DNA of 64,000 nucleotides from the NCBI RefSeq assembly GCF_014472415.1, contig NZ_JACSZV010000015.1:1-64000 (forward strand), in the 5' to 3' direction. This DNA comes from Pseudomonas sp. N40(2020) (GTDB lineage: Bacteria; Pseudomonadota; Gammaproteobacteria; Pseudomonadales; Pseudomonadaceae). Below, one piece after another: positions 17,042 through 24,541 of this stretch. The notes under the pieces were generated by a model, which made no database searches, was not told where the DNA came from, and saw nothing but the letters and a program-made list of their open reading frames with translations. The position numbers were made by a program, and so were the translations under genes. The stretch's first letter is position 1, and every line of letters starts with the position of its first letter.

Positions 17042-17932
17042 ATGATCCGCATCGATGATCTTGGTTTGTTCATCCGCAGCGCAGCGCTGGGCAGCTTTAC
17101 CGCTGCGGCGCTGGAGACTGATCTGTTGCCCGGTCAGGTCGCTGCTGCCATCAAACGCCTGGAGCGCGAGCTGGACGTTCGTCTGTTCGCGCGCACTACG
17201 CGCAGCCTGAGGTTGACCGCCGAGGGCGAGCAATACCTGCCCACTGCGCACGCCGTGCTGGAGGCGTTGAAGCAAGGCAAGGAAAACCTGCGGGGAGAAA
17301 ACGCCACGCTACGCGGCGTGCTGCAAGTCACCGCGCCTTCTGACTTGGGGCGCAATATTTTGCTGCCGTGGTTAACCGCGTTCCGTCGTCAGCATCCGGA
17401 ACTTACCCTGCGCTTTGTCCTGTCGGACCAAATGGCCGATCTGTTCCGCGATCCGGTGGATGTCGCCATTCGGTATGGCTCGAACGAAGACGCCAATTAT
17501 GTCGCGCTGCCTCTGGCACCCTGGAACCACAGAGTGCTGGTGGCCTCCCCGGACTATGTGCAACGTCACGGGCAGCCAACAACCCCCGATGATTTGTTGC
17601 AGCATGCGTGCCTGCTCTATCTGCAGGCGGGCCGGGTCTACGACAAATGGTGCCTGGGCACGCAAACGATTCAAGTCTGCGGCCCGCTGTTCAGCGACGA
17701 CGCCGATGTGGTTCGGCGCTGGGCACTGGACGGTGAAGGTATCGCCTATAAATCGTGGCTGGATGTCAGCGCCGATGTGAGCGCAGGTCGTCTGCTTGTG
17801 CTCCTGCCGGACTATCCCGGCGAAGCCTCGCCGTTGAGCCTGGTATGCCCGCATCGCAAGCAGATTACCCCTGCGGTATCGCAACTCTATAGCTGGTTGA
17901 GCAACCAGTTTTCCTGCATGGCGAGAATTTGA
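17042..17932 (+). CDS. LysR family transcriptional regulator
   Basis: The product is 296 aa. ATG 17042 is preceded by CAGGAGTG. The HTH is at about 1-60 (SAALGSFTAAALETDLLPGQVAAAIKRLE), followed by FARTTRSLRLTAEGEQYL and an effector domain. It faces away from the MDR gene at 15924-16931 across a short intergenic region and is the likely regulator of that operon; the inducer is unknown. Confidence 0.92.
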   Translation: MIRIDDLGLFIRSAALGSFTAAALETDLLPGQVAAAIKRLERELDVRLFARTTRSLRLTAEGEQYLPTAHAVLEALKQGKENLRGENATLRGVLQVTAPSDLGRNILLPWLTAFRRQHPELTLRFVLSDQMADLFRDPVDVAIRYGSNEDANYVALPLAPWNHRVLVASPDYVQRHGQPTTPDDLLQHACLLYLQAGRVYDKWCLGTQTIQVCGPLFSDDADVVRRWALDGEGIAYKSWLDVSADVSAGRLLVLLPDYPGEASPLSLVCPHRKQITPAVSQLYSWLSNQFSCMARI

Positions 17933-18112
17933 ACGCAAGACCGCTCCAGGACTTCTCTTTTCACTTCTGGCACATTGACACTCATGGGCTATCCTTCGCT
18001 GACGGCCATCGCACAGAACGTTGCATTATCATGTCCAGGGAAGGCCAATGTTGTAGGGGTGCAAGAAAACACAAACTTGCAACTTCAACCTTTAGTGCAG
18101 CGGAGAAGCAAA

Positions 18113-18634
18113 ATGCCGTTAATCACTGATGTCGCTAACGCGATCCGTAAAGATGAGCCAAAAAATCTGTTTTGCGTTGTCGAGTTTGGTGATCATGGCA
18201 ATGTATTCGTTTTTTCATCTGGCAAAGGATGGCGACCACAGGGTGCAAATATTGAATTTTTTCGCGGTAACGAACTGGTCAACTTCTTTCACGACAATAA
18301 CAAGTCGGATGGGGAAGAAAGAATGGTGAATAACTTTGACTCCATCTATAAATCACACGGAAACTCGACTCAGCACATCACCATGATTACGGCTGCCAGC
18401 CCGTGTTCTCGCGTTTGTTCCCGAGTAATCGTTGAGCTCGCTCTGCGATACAAAGAACACATAAAAACCTGGACTATCGCCTATCATGCCCCTTACCTGG
18501 GAGAAGGCCAGGATGGTTTTGCTGAAGCCATGTACACCCTGAACAGATACTGGGACGGCAAGCCTCAGATTCGTGCATTCAATCTGACCGGTGTATATGT
18601 GGACACCAATACCGTCCACAGTCGGCGAGCCTGA
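18113..18634 (+). CDS. orphan protein with deaminase-fold signature
   Basis: The product is 173 aa. ATG 18113 follows GCGGAGAAG; in-frame upstream codons reach 17975 without support. I do not recognise a named family. The order of elements fits the cytidine-deaminase fold: a beta hairpin (FCVVEFGDHGNVFVFSS, 20-36), a helix with D66-G67-E68 in the HxE position, a strand HITMITAA (88-95), then SPCSRVC with C98 and C102, a helix and the strand TWTIAYHA. The spacing E68-x28-P97-C98-x3-C102 lies inside the HxE-x(23-28)-PC-x(2-4)-C rule, but the histidine is replaced by aspartate. GC content is visibly lower than in neighbours (25 of 60 in 18121-18180), suggesting transfer. No secretion signal or toxin scaffold is attached. 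Confidence 0.6.
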   Translation: MPLITDVANAIRKDEPKNLFCVVEFGDHGNVFVFSSGKGWRPQGANIEFFRGNELVNFFHDNNKSDGEERMVNNFDSIYKSHGNSTQHITMITAASPCSRVCSRVIVELALRYKEHIKTWTIAYHAPYLGEGQDGFAEAMYTLNRYWDGKPQIRAFNLTGVYVDTNTVHSRRA

Positions 18635-18916
18635 ACGCAAGTAGCAGGAATCGTATTGTTGAACACCCATCTCGGCAAATAACCTGACCTTGTTCTTTGG
18701 GTTTCCAGGTTGCGTCTTTTACATCCACCGAATGATTTGTCATCGCCTTCCCCCGTGCCGTTCCCAGCGCCGATGTCAGGCGCGCGCATTCTATTCGCCG
18801 ACAGTGCCGACGGCCGTGTCGCGTTGTATCTGGCGCAGCAACTACAGGATCTGCGCAAAATTAAATGAACCCAGCGTCACACGCGCCACCTAACAGAGAC
18901 CATCAGGAGGTAGCCA
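18635..18916. other. intergenic region without supported gene
   Basis: Only short frames occur here. One of 31 codons (ATG 18773 to TGA 18868) encodes a helical DSADGRVALYLAQQLQDLRK peptide without a ribosome-binding site; it could be a gene scrap but cannot be assigned. The downstream end carries the promoter and CAGGAGG site of the gene at 18917. Confidence 0.4.
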
Positions 18917-19132
18917 ATGCAAATCGAAACCGTGTGGATCGTACTGGCGGCAGTTCTTCTGCTGATCGAACTTTGGGCCATCAATCGGGTGCGTAAAAGC
19001 GAGGGGAAATCGAATAACAAGGGAGTTTGGATCGTGTTGATTGTGTTTGTGCCGCTGTTCGGGCTGATTGCCTGGGCGATCGCTGGTCCCAAACACATCA
19101 GCCAAAATACGGCATCGCATCCCGGTCGCTAA
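18917..19132 (+). CDS. PLDc_N (phospholipase D nuclease N-terminal-like) membrane protein
   Basis: The product is 71 aa with a very strong site, CAGGAGG, before the ATG. Two membrane helices (about 5-24 and 37-57) and the conserved pattern ELWAINRVRKSEGKSNNKGVWIVLIVFVPLFG match the stand-alone PLDc_N family of two-helix inner-membrane proteins. The function is unknown. Confidence 0.8.
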   Translation: MQIETVWIVLAAVLLLIELWAINRVRKSEGKSNNKGVWIVLIVFVPLFGLIAWAIAGPKHISQNTASHPGR

Positions 19133-19338
19133 AAAAGCACCGCGCCGGCTTCACGCATAAGAATCTCGATGGTCTTCGGACCAATCCCGTCAAACTCCGC
19201 CAGGCGCTTCTCAAACGCTTGGCGTTCGGCGCTCGCCGCAACAATATTGCCGACCTTTCCCACGTACTCATGATTGAGCTTGTGGGCCAAGAAGGACATG
19301 GCGGCCGAAAATATGGCGGCGTAAATGTCTGAAGGCAC
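19129..19338 (-). pseudogene. fragment of a helix-hairpin-helix DNA-binding protein
   Basis: The open frame has 69 codons from a GTG with no visible ribosome-binding site. It contains FDGIGPKTIEILMREAG, a helix-hairpin-helix motif resembling those of HhH-GPD base-excision enzymes. Such proteins normally continue past this motif with the catalytic part, but here a stop follows after four residues, and nothing like the N-terminal domain is present. I read it as a fragment; a small intact gene cannot be excluded. Confidence 0.45.
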
Positions 19339-19343
19339 CCGAG

Positions 19344-19371
19344 GCCCGGCAGAACATGCCGGGCTTTTTTT
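19344..19371 (+). terminator. Rho-independent terminator without an upstream gene
   Basis: GCCCGGC, a 7-base loop and GCCGGGC are followed by seven Ts on the plus strand. The only plus-strand gene upstream ends at 19132, with the HhH fragment lying between on the other strand, so the terminator may have lost its gene. Confidence 0.8.
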
Positions 19372-19378
19372 GCGTTAA

Positions 19379-19516
19379 TTTCACTACCACTCACTGCCGA
19401 ATATCGAGGGTGCCTACGTCTGCTCAATCCACCCGGGTATCACGCTGGAGGCGGTTGTGGGTCGTCTTGTCAGTGAAGAGATCATCGAGAACGCAACACA
19501 CTGGTACCAGAACTAA
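19379..19516 (+). pseudogene. C-terminal remnant of an FAD-dependent oxidoreductase (DAO family)
   Basis: This 45-codon stretch, opened by an in-frame stop at 19376, reads LPNIEGAYVCSIHPGITLEA followed by VVGRLVSEEII and ends at TAA 19514-19516. The pattern NIEGAYV...HPGITLEAVVGRL is the FAD-binding C-terminal end of D-amino acid oxidase-type enzymes. No N-terminal Rossmann part exists upstream. Confidence 0.7.
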
Positions 19517-19541
19517 TGGTCACCCAATTGGAGGCAAAGTC

Positions 19542-19823
19542 ATGCTGGAACAAGTTGATTCGCATGCCTATCAATGGCTGACCGCTGCGCTGGACAAACC
19601 TTTTGGCAGAGGCATCAAACTGCAGATTGACGTTGAAGCTGTCGCGCCCGTCATTCGCAGGCTTGAAGAGGCGGGTTTTGCACTTTACAGAGCCTGCCAG
19701 GACACCTGGTATCGGGCGGACAAGGTAGAAGTGGGTCAACGCGAATTCATCGTTCAGGCCCCTGACGGTTATCTTGTAAGGTTGGTAGAGCGTTTGGATG
19801 AGCGGCCAGTCAGTTCAATCTGA
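19542..19823 (+). pseudogene. VOC/bleomycin-resistance-like protein lacking its N-terminus
   Basis: The product would be 93 aa from ATG 19542, which does have a good TTGGAGG site. It matches only the C-terminal two thirds of bleomycin-resistance-type VOC proteins: MLEQVDSHAYQWL, PFGRGIKLQIDVEAV, DTWYRADKVEVGQREF and APDGYLVRLVERL. The first beta-alpha-beta-beta-beta unit, about 45 residues, is missing, and the frame abuts the DAO remnant. It may be translated from the fortuitous site, but a functional metal centre is unlikely. Confidence 0.6.
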
Positions 19824-19884
19824 TGGTTCGCCATTGCCTCCCACAATTCCACTAACCTCATCACACTCAAGGACACTACCCATC

Positions 19885-20370
19885 ATGGATGAAACCATCA
19901 CTTACCGAGTCGCAACCGCCGCCGATGCACTGACCCTGTGCGAGCTGGGCCAATTGCTAAACGCGGTGCACCACGCTGCCCGCCCCGACATCTACGCCGC
20001 CGCCACCGAAGATTTTTCCCGCGACCTGCCGCACTGGTCAGGGGTTTTCGAAAAGCCGGATCAGATTGTCTTCATCGCCCACGTCGGCGATCAGGCTGCG
20101 GCTTTTATCACGGCCAATCTGTCGGCAAGCGCCGGGCCGCTGATGCAGCCGCAAAAGGTCGTTCGCATCGGATCGGTTTGCGTAGCGGAGCAGTTTTCCG
20201 GCAAAGGCATTGGTCGCGCGCTGCTCCAGTTCGTCAGAGACTGGGCAATTGAACATGACGCACAGGATTTGCGGCTGACGGTCTGGCCATTCAACGAACG
20301 CGCGGCGCGCATGTACGCCGAGTTTGGTTTTGAGAATCGTGCCGTCGAGATGGGTATGCGTCTGGCGTGA
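19885..20370 (+). CDS. GNAT family N-acetyltransferase
   Basis: The product is 161 aa. The GNAT core is visible: YRVATAADALTLCELGQLLN at the start, VVRIGSVCVAEQFSGKGIGRALLQFVRDWA containing the acetyl-CoA pyrophosphate loop (Q/RxxGxG/A as FSGKGIG), and LTVWPFNERAARMYAEFGFE at the end. Transfers acetyl from acetyl-CoA to an unknown amine. Confidence 0.88.
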   Translation: MDETITYRVATAADALTLCELGQLLNAVHHAARPDIYAAATEDFSRDLPHWSGVFEKPDQIVFIAHVGDQAAAFITANLSASAGPLMQPQKVVRIGSVCVAEQFSGKGIGRALLQFVRDWAIEHDAQDLRLTVWPFNERAARMYAEFGFENRAVEMGMRLA

Positions 20371-20449
20371 ACTGACAGGTTCAGACGAAGAACTCGTCTA
20401 CGCTCACTCCATCGCATCCCCTGCCATTGGCACGATTGGAGACTCTGAC

Positions 20450-21358
20450 ATGATTCGCACTCTGCTGGCCGCCCTGACTTTGCTCGCCCTCAGTCATCAG
20501 GCCCACGCTGACGTGACGCCCTTCCCTGCGGCCTTTCGGGTTCAGGAAATCCCGGTCGATGGCGCGACGATGCACGTGCGCATCGGTGGCAAAGGCCCTG
20601 CGGTGGTTCTATTGCATGGCTTCGGCGACACCGGCGACATGTGGGCGCCGATGGCGGCCGATCTGGCGCGCGACCACACAGTGGTGGTCCCGGACCTGCG
20701 GGGCATGGGTTTGTCGTCGATCCCGGAGGGCGGCTACGACAAGAAAACTCAGGCCGCTGACATTCGCGCAGTTCTCAGTGCGCTGAAGATCGAACACTCA
20801 GTGGTCATCGGTCACGACATCGGCACCATGGTCGCCTTCGCCTACGCCGCACGCTACCCCGAGCGCACCGAGCGCTTGGTGGTGATGGATGCGCCCGTCC
20901 CCGGCATCACGCCATGGAACGACATCGTGCGCTCGCCGATGCTCTGGCACTTCGACTTCGGCGGTGCCGACATGGAGCGCCTGGTGGCGGGCCGCGAACG
21001 CATCTACCTCGACCGTTTCTGGAACGAATTCGCCGGCACGCCCGCGAAGATCGATGAGGACACCCGCCAGCATTACGCCAAACTTTACGCTCGGCCCGGC
21101 GCCATGCGCGCCGCGTTCGCCCAGTTCCGCAGCATTCGCCAGGATGCCACCGACAACGCACCCGTGTTGCAGAAACGCCTGACCATGCCGGTGCTGGCCG
21201 TCGGCGGCGAGAAGTCCTTTGGCAACAATGAGGCAATCGTCATGCGTAACGCGGCGGACAAGGTGACGGAAGTGGTGATTCCGGGGGCGGGGCACTGGCT
21301 GATGGAGGAAGCGCCGGCACCGACGATCAAGGCCGTTCGGGACTTTATCTCGATGTGA
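20450..21358 (+). CDS. exported alpha/beta hydrolase, epoxide hydrolase-like
   Basis: The product is 302 aa. ATG 20450 follows TTGGAG and starts a signal peptide (about 1-22, ending HAHA). The mature enzyme has the oxyanion motif LLHGFGDTGDMW, the nucleophile elbow GHDIGTM with aspartate as nucleophile, and the catalytic histidine in PGAGHWLMEE. An Asp nucleophile points to the epoxide hydrolase/haloalkane dehalogenase branch rather than to esterases. It is predicted to be periplasmic. Confidence 0.9.
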   Translation: MIRTLLAALTLLALSHQAHADVTPFPAAFRVQEIPVDGATMHVRIGGKGPAVVLLHGFGDTGDMWAPMAADLARDHTVVVPDLRGMGLSSIPEGGYDKKTQAADIRAVLSALKIEHSVVIGHDIGTMVAFAYAARYPERTERLVVMDAPVPGITPWNDIVRSPMLWHFDFGGADMERLVAGRERIYLDRFWNEFAGTPAKIDEDTRQHYAKLYARPGAMRAAFAQFRSIRQDATDNAPVLQKRLTMPVLAVGGEKSFGNNEAIVMRNAADKVTEVVIPGAGHWLMEEAPAPTIKAVRDFISM

Positions 21359-21478
21359 GGAAATGAGGTTGCCTGCGTCCTGCCCATGCGTCAGGATTCC
21401 ACCCCTTTTGGACCATTGGGCAAGCGACCGACACGCCCTTCGATCGTCGATATTCAACTGACAAACCGAGTAGTCACC

Positions 21479-21640
21479 ATGAACCGTCAGAAAAAACTGC
21501 AGCAGTTGTTCAAGGAAAAAGCCAAAAAGGCCAGCGCGAAACTCGCGCCGAAAAAGCCCAAATACATCAGCAAGGCTGATCGGGCCAAGCTGGAGGCTGA
21601 GGCGGCAGCTTCGACCGGGAGCCCCGCGACCACTGATTAA
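21479..21640 (+). CDS. DUF2986 family small basic protein
   Basis: The product is 53 aa starting at ATG 21479. It matches the DUF2986 pattern MNRQKKLQQLFKEKAKKA then APKKPKYISKADRAKLE. It is strongly basic with no membrane segment, so it may bind nucleic acid; no function is known. Confidence 0.85.
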   Translation: MNRQKKLQQLFKEKAKKASAKLAPKKPKYISKADRAKLEAEAAASTGSPATTD

Positions 21641-21670
21641 TCCGGACACCGCATCAGCGGGAGGCATTCA

Positions 21671-22126
21671 ATGGATCTGAAGTTCAGTCACGTCGATGTG
21701 CTGGTCAACCATCTCGAGGACGCGTGTGCCTACTACGCGCAGATCCTCAAAGCCAATATCTGCAAAACCCAGACATGGCAACGCGGTGGCCTGCATGTGC
21801 GCTACGCCGTCGCGATGATCGGACAAGAGCGTTTCATGCTGGTGCAACCGCTGGAAGGGAACTTGAAGACGCTGCTCGATACCGTCGGCGAAGGCATGAT
21901 TTACCGTCACTGCTACACGACACCGGACATCGAGAAAGCTTATGACGACCTGCTGATCGCCGGTGTGCAGCCTGAAGATGAAAATGGCAATCCACTGACC
22001 CGCCAACACCTGCAATCCCCTTCCGGGACACGCATTATCTGGTTGCCGAAACGCTTCGGTCACTTCTCTATTGAAATTCTGGAAGAACAATCACTGGAAG
22101 CGTTCATTGAAACTGCGTTTGCTTGA
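21671..22126 (+). CDS. VOC family protein (glyoxalase-like)
   Basis: The product is 151 aa with two beta-alpha-beta-beta-beta units of the vicinal oxygen chelate fold: FSHVDVLVNHLEDACAYYAQIL opens the first, and YRHCYTTPDIEKAYDDLLIAGV opens the second, ending RIIWLPKRFGHFSIEILEE. Candidate metal ligands are the first His, the second-unit His and the C-terminal Glu. The substrate is unknown. Confidence 0.87.
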   Translation: MDLKFSHVDVLVNHLEDACAYYAQILKANICKTQTWQRGGLHVRYAVAMIGQERFMLVQPLEGNLKTLLDTVGEGMIYRHCYTTPDIEKAYDDLLIAGVQPEDENGNPLTRQHLQSPSGTRIIWLPKRFGHFSIEILEEQSLEAFIETAFA

Positions 22127-22170
22127 GTGATGAACAACGCCCGAGATTGGGCGAGCGCCTCCGTCCTTTC

Positions 22171-22887
22171 TCAAAGCGTTTTACCTGCCAGCCAAGCCCC
22201 CCAGAACAGACTGCTGAAAAACCGTATCGCCTCACCAAATCCAGCTTCGTGCAACAGCGCCTGAACCGCCGCCTCCGAATGCGGCGGATCGGCACCCTGA
22301 AGAATCTTGCCAAGCTTGGCCTGCACCTCATCCGCACTGGCACCCTGCTGCCGCCACCGCTGCCCCCATGCTGCCAGCAATAAAGGTTGGCTGGCATAAG
22401 CGTAGTGGTTGCCCGCGACGATCAGCGGCGCACCTGGTTTCAGGCGAGCCTGAATCGATTGCAGGATTGCTCGTTTGGGTTCCTCGCCATTCAGATGATG
22501 GAGCACGCCGATCAACGTCGCCGCGTCGAATGACTCATCAGCCGGCAAGTCATCGACATGCCCGAGATGCACATCCGTTCTGTGCAGCAAATCATTGGCC
22601 TGCAAATGCTGCGTCGCGGCCTCCAGCATTGGCTCGGAAGGATCAACCGCCGTGAAGCGCCAGCTCGGCTCCAGTGCGGCCATCGCTATGATTTCCTCCG
22701 CTGTACCGCCAGCGCCGACGACCAGTATTTTGGCCGAGGGCGAGGCGCCGAGGCTGGCCGCCAACATGCACGCCGCCAGATCGTGGCATGCGTCATAACC
22801 CGCCAGTGCGATGCGGCTTTGGCTGGCGTATTCGTTGGCGCGGGAGGTGTCGAATTTTTCAGCGGGGTTGGCAGCGGATGAGTTCAA
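22171..22887 (-). CDS. class I SAM-dependent methyltransferase
   Basis: The product is 238 aa. Motif I is ILVVGAGGTAEEIIAM (glycine-rich SAM loop), followed by the acidic strand end FTAVDPSEPML, then DAATLIGVLHHLNGEEPKRAIL (motif IV region). Small-molecule methyltransferase of unknown substrate. Confidence 0.87.
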   Translation of the reverse strand: MNSSAANPAEKFDTSRANEYASQSRIALAGYDACHDLAACMLAASLGASPSAKILVVGAGGTAEEIIAMAALEPSWRFTAVDPSEPMLEAATQHLQANDLLHRTDVHLGHVDDLPADESFDAATLIGVLHHLNGEEPKRAILQSIQARLKPGAPLIVAGNHYAYASQPLLLAAWGQRWRQQGASADEVQAKLGKILQGADPPHSEAAVQALLHEAGFGEAIRFFSSLFWGAWLAGKTL

Positions 22888-23223
22888 TGGGCGATTCTCC
22901 TTGTCTTTGCAGCAAGGTACGCCGTGGTGTGGGATAAGAAAAATTCAATGATTTCATGTGGTGCATTCCTGTGGGGAATGCGGAACTGGAGTCCTGGCTT
23001 ACTTCCTCGAGTATCGATGGCGTCTTGATACCTGCCACTCAACCCCAGTGATCGGGTTCAGTAGCCCATGGTAAATGAAAGTGCATAAGCGTCTCTAAAT
23101 CAGATTTTTATAGACCTTTTCAACCGTCCGCTTTCGGCCAGAAGCGGACGATCAATTAGGAGTTGTAACAAAGAGTTGTCCGCCATTTAATGAGCGATCG
23201 AACATCAGGTTGATGAACCGCAA
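22888..23223. other. intergenic region with leader fragment and palindromic repeat
   Basis: No gene is supported here. At 23046-23067 lies a 22-base sequence matching 20 of 22 positions of the start of the DUF6124 leader at 916-937, but the downstream half of that element and any DUF6124 gene are missing. An intact palindromic repeat follows at 23126-23149. Confidence 0.55.
23126..23149. repeat. palindromic repeat, best copy
   Basis: GTCCGCTTTCGGCCAGAAGC followed by GGAC folds on itself with GTCCGCTT opposite AAGCGGAC. It is the clearest member of a family with relatives at 1563-1586, 1854-1877 and probably 23661-23684 and 24121-24160. These sequences are common between genes in Pseudomonas. 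Confidence 0.7.
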
Positions 23224-23625
23224 ATGAGTAAACTGGGTTGCAAGTGTGGCCATGTGATTACCGATCAGACCGACAGCTTGCCCTACAAGGCGAGCTTGCT
23301 TCGCGACGAGGTGGAAAATAAATTTTGGGATGAGGTGCACCGAGAACTCAAACCTCTGGTCGAGGCGGCGGAGTCCGGAGACAAGACTTCAATCGCCGAT
23401 GCATTTGGCGAGTTTTCACCCATATTCAGCGCTGCTGACAAGCTGCAAGACCGGATATCCAGCCTTTACATTCAACGAATGTCGACTGCCTACGAGTGCC
23501 AGAACTGTGGGCGCCTTTGGGTGCAAAAAAATAACAGTGAACGATTTGTTTCCTATGTCCCAGAGGAAGGCGCATATGGCGCGATCCTGGCAGTGGCATC
23601 AGGAGTACCTGAAAATCTGGATTAA
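23224..23625 (+). CDS. uncharacterised protein with two cysteine pairs
   Basis: The product is 133 aa. An N-terminal LGCKCGHVITDQTD (CxC) and a later YECQNCGRLWVQ (CxxC) together look like a split zinc ribbon, with a helical insert between them. Related small hypothetical proteins occur sporadically in Gammaproteobacteria. There is no clear ribosome-binding site, which may mean leaderless or weak translation. Function unknown. Confidence 0.65.
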   Translation: MSKLGCKCGHVITDQTDSLPYKASLLRDEVENKFWDEVHRELKPLVEAAESGDKTSIADAFGEFSPIFSAADKLQDRISSLYIQRMSTAYECQNCGRLWVQKNNSERFVSYVPEEGAYGAILAVASGVPENLD

Positions 23626-23660
23626 GCATGCGCGATTGGTCGGAAGCTGAGATTGCAATC

Positions 23661-23684
23661 GGTAGCAATCGACCCATAGGGGAC
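23661..23684. repeat. half-copy of the palindromic repeat family
   Basis: GGTAGCAATCGACCCATAGG followed by GGAC resembles the other arm type of this repeat family (AGCAATCG...). It lies just after the stop of the gene at 23224-23625. Confidence 0.4.
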
Positions 23685-23773
23685 ACTCGAAAATGGAGAG
23701 GTTGACTGTCCGTCTCTCGGCATAGCAGCTTCCCAGCCAGCATTCTCTCTAATGCCCCGATACAAGGTTTCCG

Positions 23774-24070
23774 ATGTCTATTGATCTTGATGAGTTGTTA
23801 GAGCGCGTGAACGATGAGCAATCGTTCATTGAGTTTATCCAGGCTCTTGGCTCTGATTTTGCCAGTGAGCGCGTATTGGAGGAAACGACGCCATCGTCTC
23901 CTTATGGGCCAGGCGCCTTGGGGTGGGAAAATGGCTCTATAGATACATTTTTCGATGCAGCTGCTGAATGGGCGACCGCCAGTACCAGGAGCTTTCCTCC
24001 GAGTGCTCCTGTTTCAAATGTATGGCAGCGGTGTGCATCCATTTTGCTGGCTGGCAAATTTTATGAGTGA
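23774..24070 (+). CDS. DUF7660-like small protein
   Basis: The product is 98 aa. The layout LLERVNDEQSFIEFIQAL, then SPYGPGALGWENGSIDTFFDAAAEWA, then NVWQRCASILLAGKFYE matches a family of small cytoplasmic proteins (DUF7660) often encoded near polymorphic toxin or immunity loci. No toxin gene is visible nearby. It is bordered on both sides by palindromic repeats. Confidence 0.75.
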   Translation: MSIDLDELLERVNDEQSFIEFIQALGSDFASERVLEETTPSSPYGPGALGWENGSIDTFFDAAAEWATASTRSFPPSAPVSNVWQRCASILLAGKFYE

Positions 24071-24085
24071 ACGCTAGTTCTACCT

Positions 24086-24469
24086 TCAGAGAAAATCGAG
24101 AGACTCATTCAGTCTGCTATTGGCCGATTGCTGCCTGTCGTGAATGGGAGCAAACGGCCACAATCGGACAGTCGGATTAAGGGCGGCGCTTGGTAGCAGC
24201 CTCAATTCCTCGGCGCGATAAACGAGCAGTACCTCACAGACATCACTGACAAACGCTATCTGGTTTTCCCGGTCGACGACGAACACCGTGTCCAGCATCA
24301 GGTGAATCAATTTTGGATAGAGCGCTCGTAAATCAACGAGCATGGCTTCAGTGTCCGGTTCAGATAGCGCGATAAAAGCCTTAACGTGATGGGCGACGGC
24401 AAGCAACCCCATTCGATTTGACCGATATCGGATGGCCTGCACACTTCCCAGCTCATCAATGATGGTCAT
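24086..24469 (-). pseudogene. truncated PAS-domain protein
   Basis: The frame has 127 codons from ATG 24469 (a TTG at 24490 is also possible). Residues about 60-90 read LMLDTVFVVDRENQIAFVSD, the start of a PAS domain as found in sensor and GGDEF proteins, but the domain is cut after the first strands. The last 25 codons are written by the palindromic repeat at 24121-24160, so the original 3' part has been lost. No output domain remains. Confidence 0.55.
24121..24160. repeat. palindromic repeat at the end of the PAS fragment
   Basis: TGGCCGATTGCTGCC and GGGAGCAAACGGCCA form an imperfect stem around CTGTCGTGAAT. It is a long-arm member of the intergenic palindrome family and forms the in-frame 3' end of the PAS fragment. 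Confidence 0.6.
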
Positions 24470-24541
24470 TTTTCCCGATTGGTCGATCAACGTGCCAAAC
24501 GCAACGGCTCGGCAAAGGCGCCGGGCCGTGAAGAGCCGTGC

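Noticed and set aside
18690..18893. 67-codon plus-strand frame and a 31-codon frame starting at 18773
   Set aside because: Neither has a ribosome-binding site or a family pattern; the second might be a gene scrap but cannot be assigned.
20798..21667. 289-codon open frame on the minus strand
   Set aside because: Antisense to the alpha/beta hydrolase and DUF2986 genes, which have signal peptide, motifs and ribosome-binding sites.
1563..24160. CRISPR array
   Set aside because: The palindromic repeats are dispersed, not regularly spaced, and have no spacers or cas genes.
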